A stretch of 64,000 nucleotides of DNA from Streptomyces sp. ISL-100 (GCF_018614615.1 NZ_JAGGOK010000049.1:62001-126000); one strand, 5' to 3'. Shown: positions 1 through 9,023, counted from the first letter of the stretch. A program made the numbers and translations. The notes: generated by a model from the sequence alone, not told the origin.

Positions 1-8
1 AAGGGGTC

Positions 9-53
9 GAGTGCTAATCATTGGCGTTAGCACTCTCCCAGTGAGAGTGACAG
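9..53 (+). promoter_or_regulatory. CIRCE-type HrcA operator upstream of groEL2
   Basis: Three half-sites are spaced by exactly 9 nt: GAGTGCTAA (9-17), TTAGCACTC (27-35) and GAGTGACAG (45-53). The right-hand pair (27-53) has the canonical CIRCE order TTAGCACTC-N9-GAGTGCTAA, with 6 of 9 bases kept in the last arm. The left pair is a perfect inverted repeat in the reverse order. CIRCE is the known target of the HrcA heat-shock repressor, so heat-inducible control of groEL2 is inferred. Confidence 0.85.
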
Positions 54-177
54 AAGGACTGGGTCGGCGAGGCCCGCAGGCCGGGTGGGGCAAGGAACCA
101 CCCGGCGTCGCAGGCCGTCCGTCGCGGGCGCCACACAGTCCTCCGCTATCCACCCCAGTCCGGGAGGACCACTTCAC

Positions 178-1800
<1,623 letters not shown>

Positions 1801-1851
1801 TCCGCCAAGGATCAGTAGCTCCATCGCTGCACAGCTTCACAGCTGACGCGA

Positions 1852-1890
1852 CCGAGGGCGGCACTCCCATTGCGGGGGTGCCGCCCTCGG
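1852..1890 (+). terminator. Rho-independent terminator of groEL2
   Basis: A 17-bp stem (CCGAGGGCGGCACTCCC at 1852-1868 with its complement at 1874-1890, one G-T pair) and a 5-nt loop are followed by GCGTTTTC. It lies about 50 bp after the groEL2 stop codon. Confidence 0.85.
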
Positions 1891-1975
1891 GCGTTTTCAG
1901 CGGCGTGCCACTACTTAGTGTGTTCAAACCACCGCACAGAGTGATTGTGGGTGACCGTTTCTGCATGGTGCCATC

Positions 1976-3163
1976 GTGACCATGCCAAACCCCATGAGGA
2001 TCGCCCTCGCGGCTGCCGTCACGGCTGTCCTGGCGATCGTAGGCCCGTTGTCCGCCTCCGCTCAGTCCGCTCCCGCGGACGGTTCCGCTCTCGCTCCGCT
2101 CCGTCTCTCGGACCAGGCCGTTCCCGGCCAGTACCTCGTCGCCATGAAGCCCACGTCGGACGTCGCCATGGCCGCGCGCCAGGTCGGCGTAACCCCCCTG
2201 TTCAGCTTCGAGAAGGTGATGCACGGCTTCGCGGCCAAGCTCACGGACGCCCAACTGGCCGAGGTACGGGCCGACCCGGACGTGGCGGCCGTGGAGCAGG
2301 ACGCCGAGGTCACCGCGTCCGGCCCCGCCGCGTCCTGGGGCCTGGACCGCATCGACCAGCCCTTCCTGCCGCTCGACGGCCAGTTCACCACCGAGGCGAC
2401 CGGCGCCGGAGGCAACGCGTACATCCTCGACACCGGCATCGACTACGACCACAGCGAGTTCGAGGGGCGCGCCCGGTTCGGCTTCGACGGCTTCCCGTTC
2501 GAAGGGCGTTTCGGGAGGGACTGCCAGGGCCACGGCACCCACGTAGCGGGCACGGTCGGCGGGGCGACGTACGGCGTGGCACGCCAGGCCGACCTCATCA
2601 GCGTCCGAGTCCTCGACTGTGAGGGCAAGGGCAGCAACGCCACGATCATCGCCGGACTGGAATGGACGGCGACGCACGCCGCGCTGGACCCCGCCAGGCC
2701 GGCCGTGCTCAACGGATCGCTCGGCGGCTCGCGGTCCTTCATGCTCAACAGGGCCGCCACCGCCCTCTCGGACAGCGGCGTCCTGCCGGTCATCGCGGCG
2801 GGCAACGACGCGAAGGACGCCTGCGGCGTCTCCCCGGCGTCTGCGGAACGCGTGGTCACGGTCGCCGCGTCCGACAACTCCGACGCGCAGGCGTTCTTCT
2901 CCAACCACGGCCCATGCGTGGAGCTGTACGCACCGGGCACCGCCATCATCTCGGCCAAGCTCGGTGGCGGCGCGGTCGCTCTGAACGGCACGTCCATGGC
3001 TTCCCCGCATGTCGCCGGGACCGCCTTGCTCTACAACACGACGAACCCGGCGGCCACCCCGGGGAACATCGCGAGCTGGCTCGACGCCACCTCCACGAAG
3101 GACGTACTGTCCGGCGTCACCCCGGGCACGCCGAACAAGCTCCTGTTCACGAACGGCATCTGA
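1976..3163 (+). CDS. Secreted S8 family serine protease (subtilisin type)
   Basis: This is an extracellular subtilase of 395 residues. A Sec signal peptide (Ala/Val/Leu-rich core at about residues 9-28, likely cleavage after ASAQS) is followed by an inhibitor I9 propeptide (about 48-110, with QYLVAMKP) and the catalytic domain. The triad is visible: Asp152 in YILDTGID, His186 in GHGTHVAG and Ser340 in NGTSMASPHVAG; Asn277 in AAGN is the oxyanion residue. The length suits a proteinase K-like enzyme without extra C-terminal domains. GTG at 1976 is taken as the start, but the in-frame ATGs at 1982 and 1994 are equally possible because no clear Shine-Dalgarno is seen. It is transcribed alone. Confidence 0.92.
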   Translation: MTMPNPMRIALAAAVTAVLAIVGPLSASAQSAPADGSALAPLRLSDQAVPGQYLVAMKPTSDVAMAARQVGVTPLFSFEKVMHGFAAKLTDAQLAEVRADPDVAAVEQDAEVTASGPAASWGLDRIDQPFLPLDGQFTTEATGAGGNAYILDTGIDYDHSEFEGRARFGFDGFPFEGRFGRDCQGHGTHVAGTVGGATYGVARQADLISVRVLDCEGKGSNATIIAGLEWTATHAALDPARPAVLNGSLGGSRSFMLNRAATALSDSGVLPVIAAGNDAKDACGVSPASAERVVTVAASDNSDAQAFFSNHGPCVELYAPGTAIISAKLGGGAVALNGTSMASPHVAGTALLYNTTNPAATPGNIASWLDATSTKDVLSGVTPGTPNKLLFTNGI

Positions 3164-3230
3164 CCGCCCACGGCGGCGCTCTGCCCTCCACCCCGGCTCG
3201 GGGAGTGGAGGGCAGGCGTCGTTCTCGGCT

Positions 3231-3905
3231 TCAGTGGGCGAAGTCCTTGAGCTTTCCGGTGTCCAGCGCGATGCCGACGGGGTCGGGGAGCGGGACGGTG
3301 TCACCGTACGCGTAAGACGGGTGTTGGTCGTACATGCCGTTCTTCGGACGGCTGAATACGGTCAGTGTGTTGTTGCCGCGGTGGATCAGAAGGTAGACGG
3401 GGATGCCGTCGGTGGCGTAGCCGTCGCATTTCTCGATCCGTTCGCGACGGTCGGTGTCGTAGTCGTGGGAGGTGACTTCTACGATCATGAGAACGCCCTT
3501 GGGGGCGGCCCACTCGCCCTGCCCGGCGAAGTGCCCGATCGGCGCGAGGACCCCGTCAGGGCGGGCGCGTCCCCTGCGGTAGGTCTCGATCACCAGCCCC
3601 TGCTCAGGGTGGAGGTCCAGTTCGGGGCGCTGCTGCATGCACTGCCGCAGAAGCCACATGAAGATTGCTCCGTGGTCGCCATCCGGCACCGGCTTGACCC
3701 TTAGCTTTCCGTTGATGAGTTCGAGCGTCACTGTCTCGGGCGCCCTGCGGGCAAGCTCCTCGAAGTCTTCGATGTCGATACGGCCGTGCTTGACCACCAG
3801 CCGTCCCCCGATGAATTCGAGCCTTACGTTCCTGGGTGCCTTGCGGGCGAGCTCGTCGAAGTCCTCGATGGACATCTCCGGGCGATCAGCGGTGCTGGGG
3901 GTCAT
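3231..3905 (-). CDS. Uma2 family (DUF820) putative restriction-like nuclease
   Basis: This 224-residue protein belongs to Uma2/DUF820, a family with a PD-(D/E)XK-like fold abundant in Streptomyces and cyanobacteria and of unproven function. Family features are RARPDGVLAP, GVLMIVEVTSHDYDTDRR (the acidic and EVxS core) and DGIPVYLLIHRG. The start at 3905 is chosen because GGGGAGGAGG lies about 7 nt upstream. The N-terminus carries an internal duplication: EDFDELARKAP at about residue 14 recurs as EDFEELARRAP about 33 residues later, each followed by a similar beta-hairpin. A frameshifted relative lies at 16.9-17.5 kb. Confidence 0.85.
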   Translation of the reverse strand: MTPSTADRPEMSIEDFDELARKAPRNVRLEFIGGRLVVKHGRIDIEDFEELARRAPETVTLELINGKLRVKPVPDGDHGAIFMWLLRQCMQQRPELDLHPEQGLVIETYRRGRARPDGVLAPIGHFAGQGEWAAPKGVLMIVEVTSHDYDTDRRERIEKCDGYATDGIPVYLLIHRGNNTLTVFSRPKNGMYDQHPSYAYGDTVPLPDPVGIALDTGKLKDFAH

Positions 3906-3961
3906 GGCGTCGCCTCCTCCCCTACATCGTGCCCCGCTTCTGGCGTGGGTGGGCTGAACAG

Positions 3962-4645
3962 TCATGCGCAGGTTCCTTCAGGGCGGCGTGTCGCAGCCGC
4001 CGCTCGGATCTTGGCCGCGTGGGCGCGGACGTCGGCCTCGGGGAGGCCGTCGCGGGGCGGGAGCGGCGGCTCGTCGCGGCAGACGCGGCACAGGCCGCCG
4101 GACAGCGCCTCGGGGCGAGCGGGCGCCCGGCATTCGGTGCACTCCAGGATGCGGAGGGTGGGGGCGGGGCCTGGGACGCCCGGGTCGGGGTGCGGTGCGC
4201 GTTCGGGTGGGAGCTTTGCCAGCCGGGTGCGGGCGATGGCGGCGGGGTGGTGGACCTCGGCGGGCAGGCCGGAGGTCAGCGCGTGCCGCAGCTCGTCGTC
4301 GGTGGCGCCACGGGTCAGCCACTCGGTGGCGACGGATTCGAGGGTGACGCAGTCGTCCGCCGAGAGGGACATCTGGGGCTTGGCACGGCCGAGGGAGGCG
4401 AGGACTTCGTACGCGCGTGAACGCTGCTGGGGCTGCGGGCGGCTCGGCCGCTGCGTGGGGGTGGTCTTGGTCTTGGTCTTGCTGCCGCTCTGGCTCTGGC
4501 CCTGGAAGGCTGCCCGCCAGGCGTCGTCCCTGGCGGTGCGGGAGAAGAACGTGCGGGGCACCCAGCGCCGGCTGCCGGTCGCCTCGTCGGTGACCGTCTC
4601 CCGGCCGAGGCGGAGGTGACCGGCTTCCCCTGTGACTGTCAACAA
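3962..4645 (-). pseudogene. C-terminal remnant of a Streptomyces HTH (MarR-like) regulator
   Basis: The open frame (227 residues, nominal TTG start) resembles the C-terminal part of a common Streptomyces winged-helix DNA-binding protein: the segment DDCVTLESVATEWLTRG...LRHALTSGLP, a basic/proline stretch, and a small zinc-binding motif ECTECRAP...CRVC. The N-terminal winged-helix half expected for the family is absent, and homology appears to begin abruptly near 4645, where the TnpB element starts. I infer truncation by that insertion. The missing half is not visible on the far side of the element (7190-7335), so a later deletion or rearrangement is likely. An intact but unusual small protein is the less likely alternative. 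Confidence 0.55.
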
Positions 4646-4883
4646 CGCTCGTGATTAATACAACTTAGACGCGGTTGTCTAGCAGCAGCGCCCACGGGGC
4701 CCGAGTCCAGGCGCTGGTAGGAGGGCGGAGACGTGGGCGGCCAGGGCGAGGAACGCCTTGATGGTGAGGCCGGTCCAGTGGGGGAGGGATCGGGGCTTCA
4801 GGCAGATGACGCTGATCTTGAGCACGAACGGATGCAACGACGCATAAAGGTCAATTACTTCCCGCACAGGCATAACTGACCTG

Positions 4884-5075
4884 CTATCCGCGTTTCGGGT
4901 GGGCTTCCCGCCAGGCGTCCAGCCGGTCAACCGGCCACAGGGGGGTGCGCCCGACATAGACGGGGGCGGGGAAGTCAGCGCGGCTGCTGTTGAGGTTGTA
5001 AACGTGCTGGACGGTGACCTTGAGTCGCTGTGCTGCCTGCTTTGCGTCTTCGTATCCAGGAATCTTAATGGCCAT
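4884..5075 (-). CDS. Small HTH DNA-binding protein (excisionase/AlpA-like)
   Basis: This 63-residue protein (MAIKIPGYEDAKQAAQRLKV...) has a predicted helix-turn-helix, YEDAKQAAQRLKVTVQHVYNLN, followed by a wing-like VYVGRTPLWPVDRLDAWREAH. That layout matches MerR/AlpA/excisionase-type domains that read a short site. It lies inside the TnpB element and is divergent from tnpB; an inverted repeat sits between the two starts. I infer a repressor or accessory factor for the element. The start at 5075 has GGGG shortly upstream; ATG at 5084 would add three residues. There is no recombinase domain, so it cannot be an IS607 TnpA by itself. Confidence 0.65.
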   Translation of the reverse strand: MAIKIPGYEDAKQAAQRLKVTVQHVYNLNSSRADFPAPVYVGRTPLWPVDRLDAWREAHPKRG

Positions 5076-5100
5076 GGACCCCATTCTAGCGCGCTTGTCA

Positions 5101-5138
5101 TAGCTGAACTACTCATATATGGTGTTGTAGGTCAACTA
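5101..5138. promoter_or_regulatory. Inverted-repeat operator between the HTH gene and tnpB
   Basis: TAGCTGAACTAC (5101-5112) and GTAGGTCAACTA (5127-5138) are inverted copies with 10 of 12 matching bases around an AT-rich centre (CATATATGG). The stretch is much more AT-rich than its surroundings and sits between two divergent starts, so it probably holds both promoters and a binding site for the small HTH protein. Confidence 0.5.
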
Positions 5139-5161
5139 ATTCGTGACGGGGGGTGATGACG

Positions 5162-7168
5162 ATGAAGGCTGCCCAGACGCGCAGGTTCCGGGGGAAGAGC
5201 AAGGCCCCGAAGTGGACCAAGCCCGACGACGGGATGGTGTCGGTGATGGTGCTTCCGCTCGTCGTCACCGACCTCGCCGACCTGACCCGTGTGGAGAAGC
5301 TGTTCAACGCGATGGGCACGATGAAGCAGGCCGTGCAGCGGGACGCCCGCGCCAAGGTCGATGCCTACTGGGCCGCGTACCACGAGCGGAACGAGCAGGG
5401 CGCGAAGGCCGTGCGGCAGCGCCTCGGCCTGTCCCGCGAAGCGTTGGAGCGCTGCGCATACAGGCACCTGGAAGACTCCGGGCACCTGGGGCACCACGCC
5501 TCCAAGGCCCTGGCGATGCACATGGCCGACGAGGTGTGGAACGGCGTCCAGCGGCACCTGTTCGCCGACAACTCAGGCCGCCGACACGGGCGTCCGAAGG
5601 TGGGCCGCTGGCACGACTTCACCCGAGTCCCCGGCCGCGCCCGCTCCCACACGACCGCGAACAAGTGGGAGACCTTCCGCCTCACCGGCACCCTCCACGG
5701 CCACGTCATGGCCTACACCGACGGTGGCCGGCATGAGTTGATGCAGCCGCAGCGAATGCCGAAGCCGGCCGCGCCGGACGGCAAGGTGCCCACCGGCAAG
5801 ACCACCGCAGCGGGCAAGCCCGCGATGCGGAAGGCCACCTGGTGGGACCACACCGGGCCGCTGGCTGTGGTGTTCGCCGGAGGCCCCGATTCCAGCCGGG
5901 GTGACCTGGTGCTGCCCGTGCGCATCCCGCAGCAACCGGGACAGTGGGCGCGGGTCGAGCACTTCCTGTCGAATCCCGGTCGCTGGCACAAGGTGGACCT
6001 CGTGCGCCGCCGCAAGGCGTCCGCGCCGGGCGGCTGGGTGTCCGAGGCGCACCTGATGATCCTCGGCCCCGGATACACCTCCCCGGCCGTCCAGCAGATG
6101 CGCGAGCAGGCCGCCCAGCTCGACCGGATCGGCGGGGTGGACGGGAACGTCTCCAACCTCTCTGTCGTCTCCTTCCTCGCCAGCCTCGACCCGCAGGACG
6201 GCCCCCCGGCCTCCTCGGAGATCGTGCTGACCGATGAGGAGAAGGCGCGGCTGGAGACGGCCGCGAAGAAGCGGCGCGGCCGTGCGCGGGCGCTTGAGCG
6301 CTCCCGCCGGGCAACGAACACCGCGCAGTACGGGCTGTCGAAGAAACAGCAGCGTCGGGCAGAACGCCGGGCATCCAAGGGCCTGCCGGAGAAGAGCATC
6401 ACGGTGCTGGGCGGTGCCCGCGATACCCGCTCGGACGGAGTTCCGAAACAGGCGTTCCGGCGTGACCGGCTGTCGGCCAACTACCGGGAGATGCGCGCCC
6501 GCCAGGCCGAACACGCCGCCAGCATGGCCGAACACCGCAGCCACCGAGCCCGCATCGTGGCCCGGGAGATCATCGCCGCCCACGGCCCCGTGCTCGTGGT
6601 GGAGGACTGCGACATCCGCACCTGGTACCGGCTGTGGGGCAAGCGCCTCTCGCAGACCACACCCGGCTTGCTCATCAAGGCCCTGGAGATCGAATGCCAG
6701 GCCGCCGGTGGGCGGCTCGTCTGGGCCTCCACCTGGTCCACTGCGCTGTCTCAGCACTGTTTGTGCGGCGAGCGCGTCTCGAAGTCGCTGCGGGACAGAG
6801 AGCACAAGTGCATCGCGTGCGGGCTCGCCGGAAAGCGCGACCTCGTGAGCGCCGCCCTGGCGGCGTTCGTCCGCTTTGCTGACGTGGACGACCCCAAGAC
6901 CGCATACCTGGACACCGTGATGTCCAGGCACGCACAGATCGTTTTCGCAAAAGCGCTGGAAGAAGCGCTGAGTGAGTCAACCACACCGTGCCAGAACACC
7001 CCTCGGGGTGCTGGTCGCGTGGCAGTCCCCCGACAGCGGGTGACCTCTGCTCACCGAACCGCCGGAACGCGGAACCGAGCAACCCCAGATGAGACACGCC
7101 CTCGGCGTGACCACGCTGGAGCGCCCGGCCCCCGCACCGCGTGCAGTCCACAGCTCACCCTTTGGTGA
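5162..7168 (+). CDS. tnpB: TnpB-family RNA-guided nuclease (long form)
   Basis: A 668-residue TnpB/Cas12-related protein. The C-terminal half carries the RuvC parts: GGVDGNVSNLSVVSF (RuvC-I, Asp327), VLVVEDCDIR (RuvC-II, Glu481) and KRDLVSAALAAF (RuvC-III, Asp560), so the catalytic triad appears intact. A zinc-ribbon-like motif lies between II and III, with Cys533, Cys535, Cys550 and Cys553; the first pair is CxC where CxxC is usual. About 320 residues precede RuvC-I, against roughly 180-200 in typical 400-residue TnpB. Residues after about 604 are low-complexity and Arg/Pro/Thr-rich, overlapping a hairpin-rich stretch that may be guide RNA. ATG at 5162 is chosen for its spacing from GGGGGG at 5148-5153. 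The family is known to cut DNA guided by an RNA made from the element's right end. Confidence 0.85.
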   Translation: MKAAQTRRFRGKSKAPKWTKPDDGMVSVMVLPLVVTDLADLTRVEKLFNAMGTMKQAVQRDARAKVDAYWAAYHERNEQGAKAVRQRLGLSREALERCAYRHLEDSGHLGHHASKALAMHMADEVWNGVQRHLFADNSGRRHGRPKVGRWHDFTRVPGRARSHTTANKWETFRLTGTLHGHVMAYTDGGRHELMQPQRMPKPAAPDGKVPTGKTTAAGKPAMRKATWWDHTGPLAVVFAGGPDSSRGDLVLPVRIPQQPGQWARVEHFLSNPGRWHKVDLVRRRKASAPGGWVSEAHLMILGPGYTSPAVQQMREQAAQLDRIGGVDGNVSNLSVVSFLASLDPQDGPPASSEIVLTDEEKARLETAAKKRRGRARALERSRRATNTAQYGLSKKQQRRAERRASKGLPEKSITVLGGARDTRSDGVPKQAFRRDRLSANYREMRARQAEHAASMAEHRSHRARIVAREIIAAHGPVLVVEDCDIRTWYRLWGKRLSQTTPGLLIKALEIECQAAGGRLVWASTWSTALSQHCLCGERVSKSLRDREHKCIACGLAGKRDLVSAALAAFVRFADVDDPKTAYLDTVMSRHAQIVFAKALEEALSESTTPCQNTPRGAGRVAVPRQRVTSAHRTAGTRNRATPDETRPRRDHAGAPGPRTACSPQLTLW

Positions 7169-7180
7169 ATTGCGGATCAA
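6989..7180 (+). ncRNA. Candidate omega RNA (TnpB guide scaffold) overlapping the tnpB 3' end
   Basis: Several stable stem-loops are packed in under 200 nt: CCAG/CTGG enclosing CACCCC-TC-GGGGTG (6991-7014), GGTGA/TCACC (7039-7055), CACGCC-CTC-GGCGTG (7095-7109), CACGC/GCGTG (7112-7143) and TCACC-CTTT-GGTGA (7155-7168). Omega RNAs of TnpB are known to be cut from the 3' end of the tnpB transcript and to end at the element's right edge, with the flanking DNA as guide. The position fits; the function is inferred. Confidence 0.5.
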
Positions 7181-7335
7181 GTCTTAGACCGTCACGACGT
7201 ACTGTGTGTGGCAAGCCGATCACGGAAAGTTATTCGCGTTGAGGTAAGCGGGAGTTGGACGGGTGGTTGGGTAGTTCTCACCCGCCCAATCCATTGAAAA
7301 GAGCTCGGATTCCGGGGCTTGAGCCCCGGGCCGGA

Positions 7336-7557
7336 TCAGGGCCCTGTGAGCTGCCCGTTCTTCACGCCGAGAAGGAACGCGGACCAGCTCTCGGCCCGGA
7401 GCTCAAGCCTCGGACCGTTGGGGTTCTTGGAGTCCCGGACGGGGACGATGCCGGGGTGGCCGTCGGCGACTTCGAGGCAGTCGCCCCCGCTGCCGTCGCT
7501 GTAGCTGGACTTGTGCCAGGTCGCCGAGCTCAGGTCGTATTCAGGGCTGGTCTTCAT
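7336..7557 (-). CDS. DUF397 domain protein
   Basis: This 73-residue protein has the DUF397 core (WHKSSYSDGSGGDCLEVAD...VPVRDSKNP...LELRAESWSAFLLGVKNG). DUF397 proteins are small partners encoded next to XRE-family regulators and are extremely numerous in Streptomyces; the BldB/WhiJ-type pairs affect development. It follows the XRE gene on the same strand with a 17-nt overlap, indicating translational coupling. No signal peptide or membrane segment is visible. The biochemical role is unknown; an antitoxin- or anti-regulator-like partner is the usual inference. Confidence 0.92.
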   Translation of the reverse strand: MKTSPEYDLSSATWHKSSYSDGSGGDCLEVADGHPGIVPVRDSKNPNGPRLELRAESWSAFLLGVKNGQLTGP

Positions 7558-8380
7558 GCGCGTAATCCTCCGCCACTGATTCGATCAGGGCCAGGGATTC
7601 CTTGGGTGACAGCGCTATGGCCCCTACCAGATCGTAGGCCAGTTGGTGGCGGGCGACTGTGGCCGGGTCGTCCTCCAACTGCCCTGCACCCGGCCCTTGT
7701 AGGTAGGCGAGCGGGGGTGCGTCCTCGAAGGCCATCAGCTTGATGGCGCCACCCATCGCTGCATGGCCGCCGGCTGCGAACGGCAGCACCTGCACGATGA
7801 CCCGGTGGCGACGGGCCATCGCCGCCACGTGGCGCAGCGCCTCCGCCATCCCCGCACGCTCGCCTACCTTCCGGCGCAGTACCGCCTCGTCCAGAACCAC
7901 CCACAACAACGGCTTTGTTGGATCGTCGAGGAGGTGAGCGCGCTCCAGCCGCGCCGCCACCAGTCCGTCGATCACCTCCTCCGTCGCCGTCGGCTGGTAC
8001 GCGCGGAAGATCGCCCTCGCGTACGGCTCCGTCTGCAACAGGCCCGGGATCAGCAGCGGCGCGTACTCCTTGATCGCCGTCGCGATCGCTTCCGCCTCGG
8101 CCGCCTCCGCGAAGTGGTCCGGGTACTTCGACTTGGTGGACGCCTTGCAGTTCCGCTCGAAGAAGCCGCCCGTCCCCAGGATCTCGTCTATCTTCACGGC
8201 GTACTCCGGCATCATTCGGCGCGTACCCGCCTCAAGTTGGCCGATGAACGAGCCGCTGACGAACAGTGGTTGGCCGAGTTCGTCCTGGGTGAGTCCGGAT
8301 TTCTCGCGTGCGTGGCGCAGTTCCGCGCCGAGCAGGGCGCGTGGGGAGGAGGACGGGTCGAGGCCCTTGGGTCCGGGCAT
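7541..8380 (-). CDS. XRE family regulator with DUF5753 (Scr1/WhiJ-like)
   Basis: A 279-residue cytoplasmic DNA-binding protein. The N-terminal XRE helix-turn-helix spans about residues 16-70 (LLGAELRHAREKSGLTQDELGQPLFVS), followed by a DUF5753 ligand or partner domain with the family signature LLIPGLLQTEPYARAIF near residues 108-125. ATG at 8380 has GGGAG five nt upstream. The gene overlaps the downstream DUF397 gene, forming the typical WhiJ-like pair. Upstream is CTGTCCGACAG (8390-8400), a short palindrome that may be an autoregulatory site. Confidence 0.92.
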   Translation of the reverse strand: MPGPKGLDPSSSPRALLGAELRHAREKSGLTQDELGQPLFVSGSFIGQLEAGTRRMMPEYAVKIDEILGTGGFFERNCKASTKSKYPDHFAEAAEAEAIATAIKEYAPLLIPGLLQTEPYARAIFRAYQPTATEEVIDGLVAARLERAHLLDDPTKPLLWVVLDEAVLRRKVGERAGMAEALRHVAAMARRHRVIVQVLPFAAGGHAAMGGAIKLMAFEDAPPLAYLQGPGAGQLEDDPATVARHQLAYDLVGAIALSPKESLALIESVAEDYAHEDQP

Positions 8381-8495
8381 GGCAACTCCCTGTCCGACAG
8401 GTGGCGTTGTTGGACTGCGGACACTGTCAGGCTAGGCCCAATTCGGCCACGCTGTGTGAGGAAAGCGAACACTCAGTGTGCGGAGGTGCCTGGTC

Positions 8496-8714
8496 ATGGT
8501 GGTGCGATCGTCGGAGCGGCTGCGGGCTGCGGAAGAGGTGGTGGCCCAGTTGCGGGAGGGGCTCGGGGTGGTGGCGGTGAAGCTGCCGTCGCTGCGGGTG
8601 GACGTGGTGTCGCTGGAGAGCAAGGCGGCGACGTACCCGCTGGTGGATCTCGGGCGCTGCAACCTCGACACGGCGATGCGGCTCGCGGCAGTACTCCAGG
8701 GGCTCAAGCCTTGA
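8496..8714 (+). CDS. Conserved small actinobacterial protein
   Basis: A 72-residue protein, MVVRSSERLRAAEEVVAQLREGLGVVAVKLPSLRVDVVSLESK..., of a type often found beside XRE/DUF397 loci in Streptomyces; no function is known to me. ATG at 8496 is preferred over GTG at 8478 because GGAGG (8482-8486) lies 9 nt before it. No signal peptide or membrane segment is seen. Its stop codon overlaps the TTG start of the next gene (TTGA arrangement), so the two are translationally coupled. It is divergent from the XRE gene, and about 115 bp between them carry both promoters. Confidence 0.75.
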   Translation: MVVRSSERLRAAEEVVAQLREGLGVVAVKLPSLRVDVVSLESKAATYPLVDLGRCNLDTAMRLAAVLQGLKP

Positions 8715-8911
8715 CGGGGGAGTACGCGGTCGATGTGCGGGACGGGCGGGTGGGCCGGGTCATGGGGCGGGTCGGCACGTACGTACAGCTGCGGCCGCCC
8801 GGCGGGGGCAAGGAGTGGGACTGCCCGCCGGAGGACGTGCGGTCGGTCGAGCTGGGGGAGGTGCTGAGAGCGCGCGTACGGGAGGTCAACGTGGAAGGCC
8901 GGCTGCCGTGA
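8711..8911 (+). CDS. Small conserved hypothetical protein coupled to the preceding gene
   Basis: A 66-residue protein starting with TTG that overlaps the stop codon of the upstream gene. It reads as a compact beta-rich domain (GEYAVDVRDGRVGRVMGRVG, YVQLRPPGGGKEWDCPPEDV) and ends EVNVEGRLP. The overlap, matching codon bias and repeated occurrence of such pairs next to XRE/DUF397 genes support a real gene. No function is known. A hairpin at 8940-8961 follows. Confidence 0.65.
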   Translation: MTGEYAVDVRDGRVGRVMGRVGTYVQLRPPGGGKEWDCPPEDVRSVELGEVLRARVREVNVEGRLP

Positions 8912-8939
8912 GGCGCGGCCGTGCCGCTTACAGGCATGT

Positions 8940-8961
8940 CCGTGCCTTAGAGGTAGCACGG
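8940..8961 (+). terminator. Hairpin after the small-gene pair
   Basis: CCGTGC (8940-8945) pairs with GCACGG (8956-8961) across a 10-nt loop, 28 bp after the stop codon and just before the IS relic. No T-run follows, so terminator function is only probable. Confidence 0.4.
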
Positions 8962-9023
8962 ATAGGCGGCGGGCGGGGCCGGCTGGCAGACGGGACAGGC
9001 CTGTGCCTGCGCTGCCGTCATGG

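Larger units (their letters stand above)
4664..7189. mobile_element. TnpB (IS605/IS607-like) element, about 2.5 kb
   Basis: The heptamer CTTAGAC occurs at 4664-4670 and again at 7183-7189, bracketing a small HTH gene on the minus strand and tnpB on the plus strand. Just inside the left copy is a hairpin (TAGAC 4666-4670 with GTCTA 4677-4681); the right copy lies in GTCTTAGAC. No Y1 (TnpA) or serine transposase is encoded, so the element would be non-autonomous. The boundaries are tentative. A 64-residue minus-strand frame at 4679-4873 inside the left end is not recognised and may be noncoding. Confidence 0.55.

Noticed and set aside
4679..5116. A 145-codon minus-strand frame across the small HTH gene
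   Set aside because: It overlaps the recognisable HTH gene in another frame; only its last 64 codons (4679-4873) could be separate, with no recognisable product.
5162..7168. Assignment of the nuclease as a Cas12 effector of a CRISPR locus
   Set aside because: No CRISPR array or adaptation genes are nearby, while HTH partner, possible element ends and 3' hairpins fit a TnpB element better.
7190..7335. Search for the missing N-terminal half of the truncated regulator right of the TnpB element
   Set aside because: No frame on the minus strand resembles a winged-helix N-terminus; the stretch appears noncoding.
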